A stretch of 64,000 bases of DNA from Salinibacterium sp. PAMC 21357. GTDB taxonomy: Bacteria; Actinomycetota; Actinomycetes; Actinomycetales; Microbacteriaceae. The DNA lies in NCBI RefSeq assembly GCF_000247645.1, contig NZ_AHWA01000005.1:186001-250000 (forward strand), in the 5' to 3' direction. A program made the position numbers and the translations under genes. The notes below the pieces were generated by a model, which made no database searches, was not told the DNA's origin, and saw only the letters and a program-made list of their open reading frames with translations. Below, in pieces: positions 1-7,917 of this stretch. Positions within the stretch are counted from its first letter, which is position 1. Each line of letters opens with the position of its first letter.

Positions 1-23
1 CTTAAGCGCGCGTTATGCTCGGG

Positions 24-560
24 TTATTCGCCGACCTCGGTGGTCGAATAGCCGATAAGTTGGGCTCGCGCTACGACGTGATCGCGCAGCGCGAATCCGA
101 GCATGGCGGGGGTGCTGTCTTCGGAGACGTCGAGTCGTTCTATGTTCAGGGCACTCAGGGTAAAAACGTAGCGGTGGGCCCCGTGCCCAGCAGGCGGTGC
201 CGCTCCTTGAAATGATGCAAGTCGAAGTTCATTGGGAAGCGTCACAGTGCCGTTCGGCATGAGTTGAGCGTCGGGGTTGCCGGCATCCTGGGGCAGCGAC
301 TCTACGGACGCGGGGATATTGAAGACGGCCCAATGCCACCATCCACTTCCCGTTGGCGCGTCAGGATCGAATACGGTCAGTGCGAAGCTCTTGGTGCCAG
401 AAGGAAAGCCGTGCCAGTGCAGTGTGGGGGAGCGGTCTTCGCCTCCGGCATTCGCTATCCCAGATCGGGCCCATTGCGGGAGTGTTCCGCCGGCTTCGAA
501 GTCGGGGCTCTCAAGTTCGAAAGTCGGCACGATGGGCAGATTCCAGTTCGGGTCGTTCAC
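24..560 (-). CDS. YbhB/YbcL-family phosphatidylethanolamine-binding protein
   Basis: Small soluble protein of the PEBP superfamily (bacterial YbhB/YbcL branch); these bind anionic ligands, but their cellular role is mostly unknown. Seen: the family pocket motif DPDAPTGSGWWHW followed by AVFNIP, and the later GAHRYVFTLSAL block. I place the start at a GTG at 560, giving about 178 residues, because GAGAGG (570-575) sits 9 nt upstream. An ATG at 632 would add 24 residues of low-complexity sequence without homology support. No signal peptide is visible. It is a single gene divergent from the aldo/keto reductase. Confidence 0.85.
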   Translation of the reverse strand: MNDPNWNLPIVPTFELESPDFEAGGTLPQWARSGIANAGGEDRSPTLHWHGFPSGTKSFALTVFDPDAPTGSGWWHWAVFNIPASVESLPQDAGNPDAQLMPNGTVTLPNELRLASFQGAAPPAGHGAHRYVFTLSALNIERLDVSEDSTPAMLGFALRDHVVARAQLIGYSTTEVGE

Positions 561-752
561 GATAGTGATCCTCTCGATATGAGCAATAGAGCTGGTGCCA
601 TTATTGCGAGGATGAGCGCTAGGCGACACCACCCGCTGCTGGCGGGCCCATATATGACAGTTTTCGACACGGACTAGTAACGATCAGGGTGTGCTCCGTG
701 TATTCGCAACGCTCCCGGCATACTCTTACGAAAAGCCTTGTGGGAGGCCGTT

Positions 753-1745
753 ATGACGCAAGTGCACCCGACGCGATCACTGCCGGGTTCCACCAGTGCG
801 CGACCAAGTCCGCAACCCCATTTCGTCACCCGAGTGGTTGGCTCATCTGACCTTCGTGTGTATCCCCTCGCGCTCAGCGGAAACGTCTTTGGCTGGACGG
901 CCGATGATCCCGCGACCACCGCGATTCTCGATGCTTTTTCCGAGGGCGGTGGCAATTTTATTGACACTGCTGACTCGTACGCTTCAGGTCGAAGCGAACT
1001 GATGATTGGCAAGTGGATGCGGGTTCGCCGCAATCGTGATGACATCGTCGTTGCGACCAAGGTGGGCAAGAGTCGCGAAAACCCGGGCATGCGCGCTGAA
1101 GCGATCAAGCGCTCGGTAGCGGAGTCTTTGGCTCGCTTGGGCACGTCGCACATCGATTTGCTGTACCTGCATGTCGACGACGAAAGCGTCGATTTCGACG
1201 AGACGTTGTTGGCCGTCGACGAGCTCATCAGTGAGGGTAAGGTTCGCTACTTTGGCGGCTCTGACCACACCGGAAATCGCCTGATTCAGGCGCGCATTGC
1301 GTGCGGCCAAATGGGAGTTGCTCCGATGGTCGCCGTGCAATCGCACTACAACCTCATGCACCGTGAAGAATATGAGACTGGACTCGCCCACGTCGCGGCG
1401 ATTCAGGGCTTGGGCGTGATGCCGCGCTTCGCTTTGGCAAGTGGTTTTTTGAGCGGAAAGTATCGTCAACGCGCTGACCTTGCACTTAATTCGCGCGGTC
1501 ACGACACGGTGCAGTATCTTCGCCGCCGAGGCTTCAAGGTGCTTGCTGCTTTGGACGAAGTGGCTGACGAGCAAGAAGCAAGTGTGGCGACGATCGCTTT
1601 GGCGTGGCTGCTAAATAAGCCAGGAGTTGTTGCCCCGGTCGTGAGTGCGAGCAGTGCGTCTCAGGTGCCCGATTTGCTTGCGGCAGCGCGGCTGCCATTA
1701 ACGCGTCACCAATCAGCGGTGCTGGATCGCGCCTCTGCGTACTAG
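753..1745 (+). CDS. Aldo/keto reductase
   Basis: Predicted NADPH-dependent oxidoreductase of the aldo/keto reductase superfamily (TIM barrel, about 330 residues). The catalytic tetrad can be read in order: Asp and Tyr in FIDTADSYASGRSE, Lys in VVATKVGK and His in LLYLHVDD. The C-terminal cofactor region (VVAPVVSASSASQV) is present. The ATG at 753 is preferred to an ATG at 738 because GGGAGG (742-747) lies 5 nt before it. A TACTCT hexamer at 721-726 is a possible -10. The substrate cannot be told from sequence. It converges with the TetR gene, which could control it, but no operator was seen at this promoter. Confidence 0.88.
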   Translation: MTQVHPTRSLPGSTSARPSPQPHFVTRVVGSSDLRVYPLALSGNVFGWTADDPATTAILDAFSEGGGNFIDTADSYASGRSELMIGKWMRVRRNRDDIVVATKVGKSRENPGMRAEAIKRSVAESLARLGTSHIDLLYLHVDDESVDFDETLLAVDELISEGKVRYFGGSDHTGNRLIQARIACGQMGVAPMVAVQSHYNLMHREEYETGLAHVAAIQGLGVMPRFALASGFLSGKYRQRADLALNSRGHDTVQYLRRRGFKVLAALDEVADEQEASVATIALAWLLNKPGVVAPVVSASSASQVPDLLAAARLPLTRHQSAVLDRASAY

Positions 1746-1792
1746 CGGTGCCAGTTGGCTCGCTGAGGCCTGAGACCAGGTTGTGCTAGCTG

Positions 1793-2386
1793 CTAGGCCG
1801 AGACAGATTCTGCGAGAACGCGCTTCACGACGCGCCCCATTGCCGCGCCAGCGGCGATCGTATCGCCCGCGTAGCCGCCGGCAAGGGCGCCGTCTTTGGC
1901 GAGCATGAGTTCGTCTGCGGCATCGCCAGGGAAGGGGTGGCCAGCGCCGCGCATGAGCTCATAGAGAGCTTCGTTGTACCAATCGCGGTGCTCGGCGATC
2001 AGGCGACGAACTGGATGTGCCGGATCGGGTACTTCGGCGACGACGTTGAGAAAAGGGCATCCGCGAAAGTCGTGTTTGGTGAGTTCGGCAGCGACGCTCT
2101 CGAGCAGGCCGAGAACAGCATCGTGCGGAGACGCTGCCCCGTCGATGATGGACTGCACTTGTGATTCGGCTGCTGCTCGACGGCTCTTGACGTATTCGAG
2201 GATCAAGTTGTCTTTTGAGCGGTAGTGCTTGTAGAACGTTGCCTTGGTCACGCTGGACTGGGCGATGATGCGGTCTACTCCGACGTTCAGGATGCCGTCT
2301 TGGTAGAAAAGTTCGTTGGCGGTGTCAAGGATTCGGCCTTTGGCCGGAGCGCGCTGTGCGGTCTCTGGTGTCTCAAGTACCATCAC
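1793..2386 (-). CDS. TetR/AcrR-family transcriptional regulator
   Basis: Repressor-type DNA-binding protein of about 197 residues. The N-terminal helix-turn-helix spans roughly residues 15-60 (ILDTANELFYQDG, then VTKATFYKHYRSKDNL, the TetR signature). The remaining two thirds is the helical ligand-binding and dimer domain with a GCPFLN stretch, as in many TetR proteins of unknown ligand. GGAAGGAG (2393-2400) supports either GTG at 2386 (6 nt from the SD) or ATG at 2383. It is divergent from the M16 peptidase gene. The 310-bp gap between them holds a hairpin array and a 30-bp palindrome that is a plausible operator for this protein (inference). Confidence 0.9.
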   Translation of the reverse strand: MMVLETPETAQRAPAKGRILDTANELFYQDGILNVGVDRIIAQSSVTKATFYKHYRSKDNLILEYVKSRRAAAESQVQSIIDGAASPHDAVLGLLESVAAELTKHDFRGCPFLNVVAEVPDPAHPVRRLIAEHRDWYNEALYELMRGAGHPFPGDAADELMLAKDGALAGGYAGDTIAAGAAMGRVVKRVLAESVSA

Positions 2387-2441
2387 AGCGCACTCCTTCC
2401 GGGGGAAATTCGGATCAGGAACTAATCCCCACTATGTGCAC

Positions 2442-2560
2442 CACCTGATTCGGGTCAAGTGATGCGGTTCGGTTGACACAACCCGGTTCGGGTCCGGGTT
2501 GTGTTTTTACTACCATCGCCCGGTTCGGGTCCGGGTGATGAGTTGGCGGCTTCGGGTGCC
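2442..2560. repeat. Array of four stem-loops sharing the loop TTCGGGT
   Basis: Within 120 bp four inverted repeats present the same heptamer TTCGGGT as loop: CACCTG/CAAGTG (2442-2461, one mismatch), CACAACCCGG/CCGGGTTGTG (2477-2503, perfect), CATCGCCCGG/CCGGGTGATG (2517-2540, one G-U) and GGC/GCC (2548-2560). Loops start at 2449, 2487, 2524 and 2551. The stems differ while the loop is constant, and hairpins 2 and 3 also share the 18-mer CCCGGTTCGGGTCCGGGT (2482-2499, 2519-2536). This could be a structured leader RNA for tetR (minus) or for a plus-strand transcript, a small RNA, or a DNA-level repeat. Confidence 0.75.
2477..2508 (+). terminator. Rho-independent terminator-like hairpin with U5 tail
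   Basis: The second hairpin of the array has a perfect 10-bp GC-rich stem, a 7-nt loop and TTTTT immediately after it (2504-2508), reading rightward. The nearest rightward gene upstream ends at 1745. It may therefore end a short transcript, act as an attenuator before the M16 gene, or be a leftover from an ancestral upstream gene. In many actinobacteria the M16 gene follows pnp. Confidence 0.6.
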
Positions 2561-2580
2561 TAGAAAGAACATTACCACGT

Positions 2581-2610
2581 GAGGACATACAGACAAGTCT
2601 GTCTGTCCTC
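2581..2610. promoter_or_regulatory. 30-bp palindrome, candidate TetR-family operator
   Basis: Left arm GAGGACA-T-ACAGAC and right arm GTCTGT-C-TGTCCTC flank a central AA; 13 of 15 base pairs are complementary. The core ACAGAC-NN-GTCTGT is of the type bound by TetR-family dimers. It lies in the divergent tetR/M16 region, about 70 bp upstream of the M16 -10 box and about 195 bp upstream of the tetR start. No T-run follows, so it is not a terminator. Confidence 0.6.
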
Positions 2611-2696
2611 ATTGCGTCACCCCAGTTGGGGGGACTCTTCGGGAATCGATGTTTGGCAACCTCGCTGGGTCAACTAATGACGTAGGCTCATTGGTG

Positions 2697-4064
2697 ATGA
2701 GCGACGCTGTGATTCTCCCTCTTGACCTTCCCGAACTATCGTTCACCGCAACCGGCGACAGTCTCGTTCGTAGAACTGTTTTGCCCAGCGGTGTGCGCAT
2801 CCTGACTGAGCAAGTGCCCGGCGCACGCAGCGCGACGGTTGGCTATTGGGTCGCTGCGGGCTCGCGCGACGAGCAGCCGGTCACCTTTGGCGCAACGCAC
2901 TTCCTAGAGCATCTCTTGTTTAAGGGCACGCCATCGCGAACGGCGCTCGATATCGCCGTCAGTTTCGACGCAGTCGGCGGCGAGCACAATGCGATGACCG
3001 CTAAGGAATACACCTGCTATTACGCCAAGGTTCAAGACATTGATCTCCCGATGGCGATCGAAGTCATCGGCGACATGCTCACCTCGAGCCTTATCGACCC
3101 AACGGAATTCTCCAATGAGCGCGGAGTGATTCTCGAAGAACTCGCCATGGCAGACGACGACCCGACAGACGTTGCCAGCGAGCGATTCTTCGAGGCAGTC
3201 TTCGGCGACCATCCTCTTGGCCGCCCGATTGGCGGCAGCCCCGAAACGATCAATGCTATTTCGCGCGATTCGGTCGTCAAGCATTACCGCGGCAACTATC
3301 GTCCGCAAGATCTCGTCATTACCGTGGCTGGCGCCGTCGACCATGACACTCTCGTCGCCGCGGTCTCGGCATGCCTTGTTGCTGCCGGTTGGGATCTCTC
3401 GCTTGAGGCGACGCCAGTCTCACGCCGTGATAGTGCGACGGCGGCGTCCGCCACTAGTAGTCCAGGGCAACGGCTCCAGATCACCCACCGCCCTATCGAA
3501 CAGGCAAACATCATCGCGGGTGTTGAGGGGCTATCGGCAACCGACGAACGTCGTGCGACTCTCACCGTGCTCAACTCCATTTTGGGCAGCGGAATGTCAT
3601 CGCGGCTATTCCAAGAGGTGCGCGAAAAGCGTGGTCTGGCGTACTCCGTCTATTCTTTCGCTCCGAGCTACTCCGATGCTGGCATCTTTGGCATCTATGC
3701 CGGATGCTCGCCGGCGAAGTCTGCGCAGGTTGCAGAACTCATGCTCGAGGAGTTCAGCAAACTCGGCACAGCGCCCGTTACTGATGAAGAAATTAGTCGG
3801 GCCGTTGGCCAATTACGGGGGGCATCTGCTCTTGCGCTCGAAGACTCGGACGCTCGGATGTCCAGACTCGGCCGCAGCGAATTGACACTCGGCGAGTTCA
3901 TCGACCTCGATGCCTCAATTGCCCGAATCTCGGCGGTCACTGCCGACGATATCCAAGAACTTGCTCGCGAACTCTCATCGCGCCCGCTGTCAATTGCGGC
4001 GGTAGGTGCGGTCACAGAAGAGATGTTTTCCGGGCTGACTTTGGGCAGCGCTGCCCAAAGCTAG
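2697..4064 (+). CDS. M16-family zinc metallopeptidase (processing-peptidase-like)
   Basis: Insulinase/pitrilysin-family peptidase of about 455 residues, comparable to bacterial YmxG-like proteins. The inverted zinc motif HFLEH is near the N-terminus (THFLEHLLFKGT), followed about 75 residues on by the third ligand region ERGVILEELAM. The C-terminal half carries the family REKRGLAYSVYSF segment. I start at ATG 2697 because TAGGCT at 2683-2688 is a good -10 box 8 nt upstream (5 nt for GTG 2694), which predicts a leaderless mRNA. The ATG at 2649 lies upstream of that promoter. A histidine phosphatase gene follows after 18 nt, probably in the same operon. Confidence 0.9.
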   Translation: MSDAVILPLDLPELSFTATGDSLVRRTVLPSGVRILTEQVPGARSATVGYWVAAGSRDEQPVTFGATHFLEHLLFKGTPSRTALDIAVSFDAVGGEHNAMTAKEYTCYYAKVQDIDLPMAIEVIGDMLTSSLIDPTEFSNERGVILEELAMADDDPTDVASERFFEAVFGDHPLGRPIGGSPETINAISRDSVVKHYRGNYRPQDLVITVAGAVDHDTLVAAVSACLVAAGWDLSLEATPVSRRDSATAASATSSPGQRLQITHRPIEQANIIAGVEGLSATDERRATLTVLNSILGSGMSSRLFQEVREKRGLAYSVYSFAPSYSDAGIFGIYAGCSPAKSAQVAELMLEEFSKLGTAPVTDEEISRAVGQLRGASALALEDSDARMSRLGRSELTLGEFIDLDASIARISAVTADDIQELARELSSRPLSIAAVGAVTEEMFSGLTLGSAAQS

Positions 4065-4082
4065 ATCAACAAAGGAATGGTG

Positions 4083-4685
4083 ATGGCTCACTACCTGTAC
4101 CTCGTTCGTCACGGCGAACAGCAAGATGCAGAACACGGACTCCCTGACGGCCCACTTTCGGGCAAGGGCACACGTCAGGCGAGGGCAATTTCTGAGCGCC
4201 TCGGTGGCGTTCCCTTCACGCGTGCGTTTCATTCGCCTCTTCAGCGTGCCGCTGAAACTGCGGCCATCATGACAGAGCGGATGCCGGCGCTCGAGTCGCA
4301 ACCAACAACTTTGCTCATGGATTGCATCCCTAGCGGTCCTACCTCCGACATGCCTTCAGCGTTCGAACCATTCTTTGGTTCGGTAACGCCCGAGGAGATC
4401 GATGCCGGTCAGGCCCAGATGGAAGATGCCGTTGCAGAGTTTCTCACGCCGGCTCGTGAGGACCGCCATGACTTACTCATTACCCACAACTTCGTGATCG
4501 CGTGGTTCGTTCGCGAAGTTCTTGGTGGCGATCAGTGGCGCTGGCTTGGCCTCAATCAGGCCAATTGCGGGCTCACGATCATCCGAGTGCGTAGCGCTAA
4601 GCCGCCTGTGCTGGTGGCGCACAACGATCTAGGGCATTTGCCGGCAGAGCTCCGCACAGGTTTGCCAGAAGAGCAGCCTTACTAG
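4083..4685 (+). CDS. Histidine phosphatase family protein
   Basis: Phosphoglycerate-mutase-like phosphatase of 200 residues. The phosphohistidine motif LVRHGEQ is at residues 7-13, the partner His is in LLITHNFVIAWFVRE, and arginines FTRAFHSPLQRAAETA are in the usual place. The substrate is unknown. AAAGGA (4071-4076) is ideally spaced for the ATG at 4083, so the ATG at 4077 is less likely. It follows the M16 peptidase by 18 nt and converges on the GNAT gene. Confidence 0.88.
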   Translation: MAHYLYLVRHGEQQDAEHGLPDGPLSGKGTRQARAISERLGGVPFTRAFHSPLQRAAETAAIMTERMPALESQPTTLLMDCIPSGPTSDMPSAFEPFFGSVTPEEIDAGQAQMEDAVAEFLTPAREDRHDLLITHNFVIAWFVREVLGGDQWRWLGLNQANCGLTIIRVRSAKPPVLVAHNDLGHLPAELRTGLPEEQPY

Positions 4686-4702
4686 GCGAGCCCCATCGCG
4701 TT

Positions 4703-5161
4703 CTACCGGAGTTCTTTGCGGTACCAGGTAGTCGCGTTGGGATTGTCGTTATAGGGCGCCACGGTGGCGAACCCGCTTGAGCGATAGAGCCCGCCGGCGG
4801 CCGCCAGGCTCTCATTGGTGTCTAGCACCAGCGCGGTCGCTCCCCAAGCCCGGGCTCGACGTTCGAGTTCACCGAGCAGCTGTCGCCCGAGCCCTGCGCC
4901 ACGACCGTCTGGCCGCACCCACAAGTGCTTTACCTCGAACACGCCCGGATCGAGCTGGCGGATGCCGCCACAACCGACAACGTTGCCTGACTGCTCGATG
5001 ACAACAAAAACGCCATGCGGCGGCTCGAACTGCTCGGCAGTCGGGAACGTCGTGACGTAACCCGCGGGGGTGGGGAAGCTCTCAGCGCGGTAGCTGAAGT
5101 ACTCGGTGAGAAGCTCGCGGGCGAGAACATCCGTGACGGAGACGGGACGAAACTGTGGCAC
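4703..5161 (-). CDS. GNAT-family N-acetyltransferase
   Basis: Acetyl-CoA-dependent acetyltransferase of 152 residues. The acetyl-CoA pyrophosphate loop is visible as RPDGRGAGLGRQLL at about residues 83-96, preceded by the beta-4 strand VKHLWV; the C-terminal part (LYRSSGFATVAPY) fits motif B. The acceptor is unknown. The start is a GTG at 5161; reading leftward, TACTCT (5168-5173) lies 6 nt before it, predicting a leaderless transcript. It is divergent from dapB, and the two start codons are 70 bp apart. Confidence 0.85.
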   Translation of the reverse strand: MPQFRPVSVTDVLARELLTEYFSYRAESFPTPAGYVTTFPTAEQFEPPHGVFVVIEQSGNVVGCGGIRQLDPGVFEVKHLWVRPDGRGAGLGRQLLGELERRARAWGATALVLDTNESLAAAGGLYRSSGFATVAPYNDNPNATTWYRKELR

Positions 5162-5231
5162 AGCCCTAGAGTACTCGCCGCCGCTTCAGCACGCAGTAAG
5201 CGGCATCCCTCAGCATTGGTAGATTTGAACA

Positions 5232-5987
5232 ATGACAACGAAAGTAGCAGTAGTCGGTGCGAGCGGTCGCATGGGCAAATTCATTAGCAGCGTGGTCGAA
5301 GCCGCAGACGACTTTGACCTGGTCGCTACCCTCAACTCGCGCTCAGAGCTCAGTGAGATGCTCGAAGCAGACGTCGTCGTGGATGTCACTGAGCCGAGCG
5401 TTTCGCCGTCTGTTGTCGAGTTCGCGACGTCTCACGGCAAGAGTGTTCTTGTCGGAACCTCAGGCTGGAGTGAAGATCGGATCCAGGCCGTGCGCTCTGC
5501 ACTCACCGATGCCCCAGAAGTCGGCGTGATCTTCATCCCCAATTTTTCTCTTGGTTCGGCGCTGGCAACCTCGTTTGCCGCATCGGCCGCGCGCTACTTC
5601 GACTCCATCGAAATCATCGAAAGCCACCACGCCGGTAAGGTCGATTCGCCGTCCGGCACGGCGGTGCGTACGGCAGAACTCATGGCAGATGCACGCAATG
5701 AGCGTGGTCCGGTGGCGGCACCCCATCATGATCAGCGAGCCCGGGGCGAACAGGTTGCGGGAATTCCCGTCCACAGTCTGCGGATGACCGGAGTCGTTGC
5801 CCACCAGCAAGTAGTTTTTGGCGGCGCAGGTGAAGTCCTCACAATCGACCACCGCACAATGTCGCAAGATTCGTACGAAGCCGGAATTCTGCTCGGACTG
5901 CGAGGAGTTGTGACGGCACGCGGCGTCACAGTCGGGCTCGATCAGCTTATAGATCTCGCACCGAGCAACCGTGCGGAGTCAGCATGA
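5232..5987 (+). CDS. dapB: 4-hydroxy-tetrahydrodipicolinate reductase
   Basis: Second committed step of lysine/meso-diaminopimelate synthesis: NAD(P)H reduction of the dapA product, supplying lysine and cell-wall diaminopimelate. The dinucleotide fold starts at VAVVGASGRMGKF. The catalytic region reads EIIESHHAGKVDSPSGTA, with the paired His and the Lys. Length 251 aa is normal. TAGATT at 5220-5225 ends 6 nt before the ATG, predicting a leaderless mRNA. The stop overlaps the next gene by 4 nt. dapA lies 3.3 kb downstream and dapF at 30.6 kb. Confidence 0.96.
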   Translation: MTTKVAVVGASGRMGKFISSVVEAADDFDLVATLNSRSELSEMLEADVVVDVTEPSVSPSVVEFATSHGKSVLVGTSGWSEDRIQAVRSALTDAPEVGVIFIPNFSLGSALATSFAASAARYFDSIEIIESHHAGKVDSPSGTAVRTAELMADARNERGPVAAPHHDQRARGEQVAGIPVHSLRMTGVVAHQQVVFGGAGEVLTIDHRTMSQDSYEAGILLGLRGVVTARGVTVGLDQLIDLAPSNRAESA

Positions 5988-6439
5988 AGACGCGTATCGC
6001 GGCTCTCGTCATGGTGGGACTCTTGGTTCTTTACCTAGTTTTTATCATCAACTATTCGTTTGTATTGATCGGCACTGGCCAACTTATCGCTCAGATTATG
6101 GGCTGGGCATTGCTCGTGCTTCCGCTAATTGGATTCTGGGCCTTGGCCGCCGAGATGGCCTTTATTTTTCGGGCTGAGCGACTGCTCAATACTCTTCGGG
6201 ATGAGGGCGCCCTGCCCGAGGAAGTTGAAGAGCGTCGGCCGAGTGGTCGCCCTGATCCTGAAGCTGCTGACCGGGCGTTTGGGCGTTACCGGGACGAAGC
6301 CGAGGCAAGCCCCGAATCGTGGCGAGCGTGGTTGCGCTTAGGGCTCGCCTATGACGCCAGTGGAGACCGCAGCCGCGCACGCTGGGCTACGCGCCGCGCT
6401 ATTGTGCTGTCTCGCAGTTCTCCGCGCACAACGGCGTAG
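5984..6439 (+). CDS. Two-TM membrane protein with TPR-like tail
   Basis: Conserved hypothetical of 151 residues. Two hydrophobic segments (about 5-30 and 35-58) are followed by a cytosolic region in which PESWRAWLRLGLAYDASGDRSRARWATRRAI has the spacing of one tetratricopeptide-like repeat. The ATG overlaps the dapB stop (ATGA), so it is translationally coupled to dapB. That linkage suggests a role near cell-wall or lysine metabolism, but nothing in the sequence shows a function. Confidence 0.8.
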   Translation: MKTRIAALVMVGLLVLYLVFIINYSFVLIGTGQLIAQIMGWALLVLPLIGFWALAAEMAFIFRAERLLNTLRDEGALPEEVEERRPSGRPDPEAADRAFGRYRDEAEASPESWRAWLRLGLAYDASGDRSRARWATRRAIVLSRSSPRTTA

Positions 6440-6492
6440 CTTCCGATGCTCTCACTCCACCGGCGGCTAGCGTTCGCTGAATATGAGTTGGA

Positions 6493-7395
6493 TTAGTCGA
6501 CGAATTCGTCGATGGCCTGCTCAATTGTGGTGTGCGAGAAGGCAAAGCCAGTCTCGAGTAGAGTGCGCGGCTGAACATTCTCGTCGACCAAAATGAGGTC
6601 TTTGCCTGCGTCTCCGAGCATCCGAAATGCGAAGCTAGGAACGGCCAACCAGTGCGGTTTATGCATGGACCGCGCGAGCGTCTTCGTAATCGTTTCAGCG
6701 GTGGCGGGGGTTGGCCCGACGAGCGATACGGCACCAGCGAAATCACTGCGCAGCAGGTGGATGATGGCAGCGGCCTCATCGTGAAGGCTAATCCACGGCC
6801 AGTACTGCTCTCCGCTGCCGAGGCGGCTACCCAGTCCGTAGTGGGTGAGCAGATTGAGCGGAGTGAATGCTCCACCTTCTCCGACAACAATGCCTGTGCG
6901 AAACATGACTAGGCGCGTCGTGGGGGGAGTGAGCCGTGCGGCCATCTCCCACGCGTCAACGACATCGCTCAGAAAACCCGTTCCCTTAACTGACTCGTCA
7001 TCCAAGACCTCGCCGGGGCGGCTTCCGAAGTAACCGACCGCTGAACCGTTGAGAAAGACTGCCGGGGGAGTGTTAGAGCGGCGAATGGCTTCAGCGATGG
7101 TGCGCGTGCCACTGACTCGCGAGCGCAGTATTTCGCTCTTGTAGCTTGGTGTCCACGGGATTTTGCCGGTACTCGCGCCAGCCAGGTTGATGACCGCATC
7201 GGCGAGCGTGATGGAGCGGTCGTCGATAGTTCCGGAGCGGGGATCCCAATAGAATTCTGTGTCGGTGCGCGGTTCGCGGCGCACAAGACTCAGGACCTCG
7301 AAACCGGCTGCCTCGAGTTGAGAGACAACTTCGGTGCCGATGTAACCTGAGGAACCGGCGACCAGTACCCGCGTGACGGTAGCCTCAGTCACCAT
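6493..7395 (-). CDS. TIGR01777-family NAD-dependent epimerase/dehydratase
   Basis: SDR-type protein of 300 residues. It has the Rossmann motif VLVAGSSGYIGTEV at the N-terminus and the family block DAVINLAGASTGKIPWTPSYK, where classical epimerases have an active-site Tyr/Lys pair elsewhere. FLNGSAVGYFGSR matches the TIGR01777 (YfcH-like) subfamily, and the DUF1731-type C-terminus VPSFAFRMLGDAGKDLILVDENVQPRTL is present. No substrate is known for the family. The ATG overlaps the stop of the upstream OsmC gene by one base (TAATG), indicating a two-gene operon. Confidence 0.9.
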   Translation of the reverse strand: MVTEATVTRVLVAGSSGYIGTEVVSQLEAAGFEVLSLVRREPRTDTEFYWDPRSGTIDDRSITLADAVINLAGASTGKIPWTPSYKSEILRSRVSGTRTIAEAIRRSNTPPAVFLNGSAVGYFGSRPGEVLDDESVKGTGFLSDVVDAWEMAARLTPPTTRLVMFRTGIVVGEGGAFTPLNLLTHYGLGSRLGSGEQYWPWISLHDEAAAIIHLLRSDFAGAVSLVGPTPATAETITKTLARSMHKPHWLAVPSFAFRMLGDAGKDLILVDENVQPRTLLETGFAFSHTTIEQAIDEFVD

Positions 7396-7820
7396 TACGC
7401 CAGACTTGCTTCAAGTGTGATCGGGATGCCCGTCAGGGCGCGAGAAACGGGGCAACCTTCTTTGGCTTCCTGAGCCAAGCGCTGAAAGTCTTCTTCGCTG
7501 AGGTCGGCAACTTTTGCGCTAACCAAAAGGTGGCTACCGGTGATTCCGACGGCGGGATCAAACGTGACTGCTGCTGTAACTTGCAGGCTCTCGGGAGGCG
7601 TGCCGTTGGTGGCAAGTCCATTGGAGAATGCCATCGCGAAACACGCCGAGTGAGCCGCACCGAGAAGTTCTTCGGGGTTCGTCGTTGACTCTTGACCTTC
7701 CGACCGTGCTGCCCACGTAACGGGGAGCTCTGCGGCGTCAGAGGAATCTAGCGATGTCGTTCCTTTGCCACTAAACAGGTCACCAAACCAGAGTGTTGTT
7801 GCTTCGCTTGTAACAGGCAT
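7395..7820 (-). CDS. OsmC-family peroxiredoxin-like protein
   Basis: OsmC/Ohr-fold protein of 141 residues that typically reduces organic hydroperoxides with a Cys pair. The first Cys is in EELLGAAHSACFAMAFSN and the second in EGCPVSRAL, the usual OsmC spacing. The start at 7820 is set by AAAGGA about 6 nt upstream; a longer frame from 7898 has no supporting SD. It is the first gene of an operon with the TIGR01777 epimerase and is divergent from thyA. Confidence 0.9.
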   Translation of the reverse strand: MPVTSEATTLWFGDLFSGKGTTSLDSSDAAELPVTWAARSEGQESTTNPEELLGAAHSACFAMAFSNGLATNGTPPESLQVTAAVTFDPAVGITGSHLLVSAKVADLSEEDFQRLAQEAKEGCPVSRALTGIPITLEASLA

Positions 7821-7917
7821 TGCCGTTCCTTTCGTCGGGCTCAACACTATGCGCTGGCTGAGGGAATCGCATCTGAAACCCATGTGAAGATCCATCAAGC
7901 CCGGTACTATCGATCCG

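Noticed and set aside
4363-4385. TTCGAACC...GGTTCGG pattern, considered as a LexA box
   Set aside because: The half-sites are too far apart for the N4 spacing and lie inside the phosphatase coding sequence.
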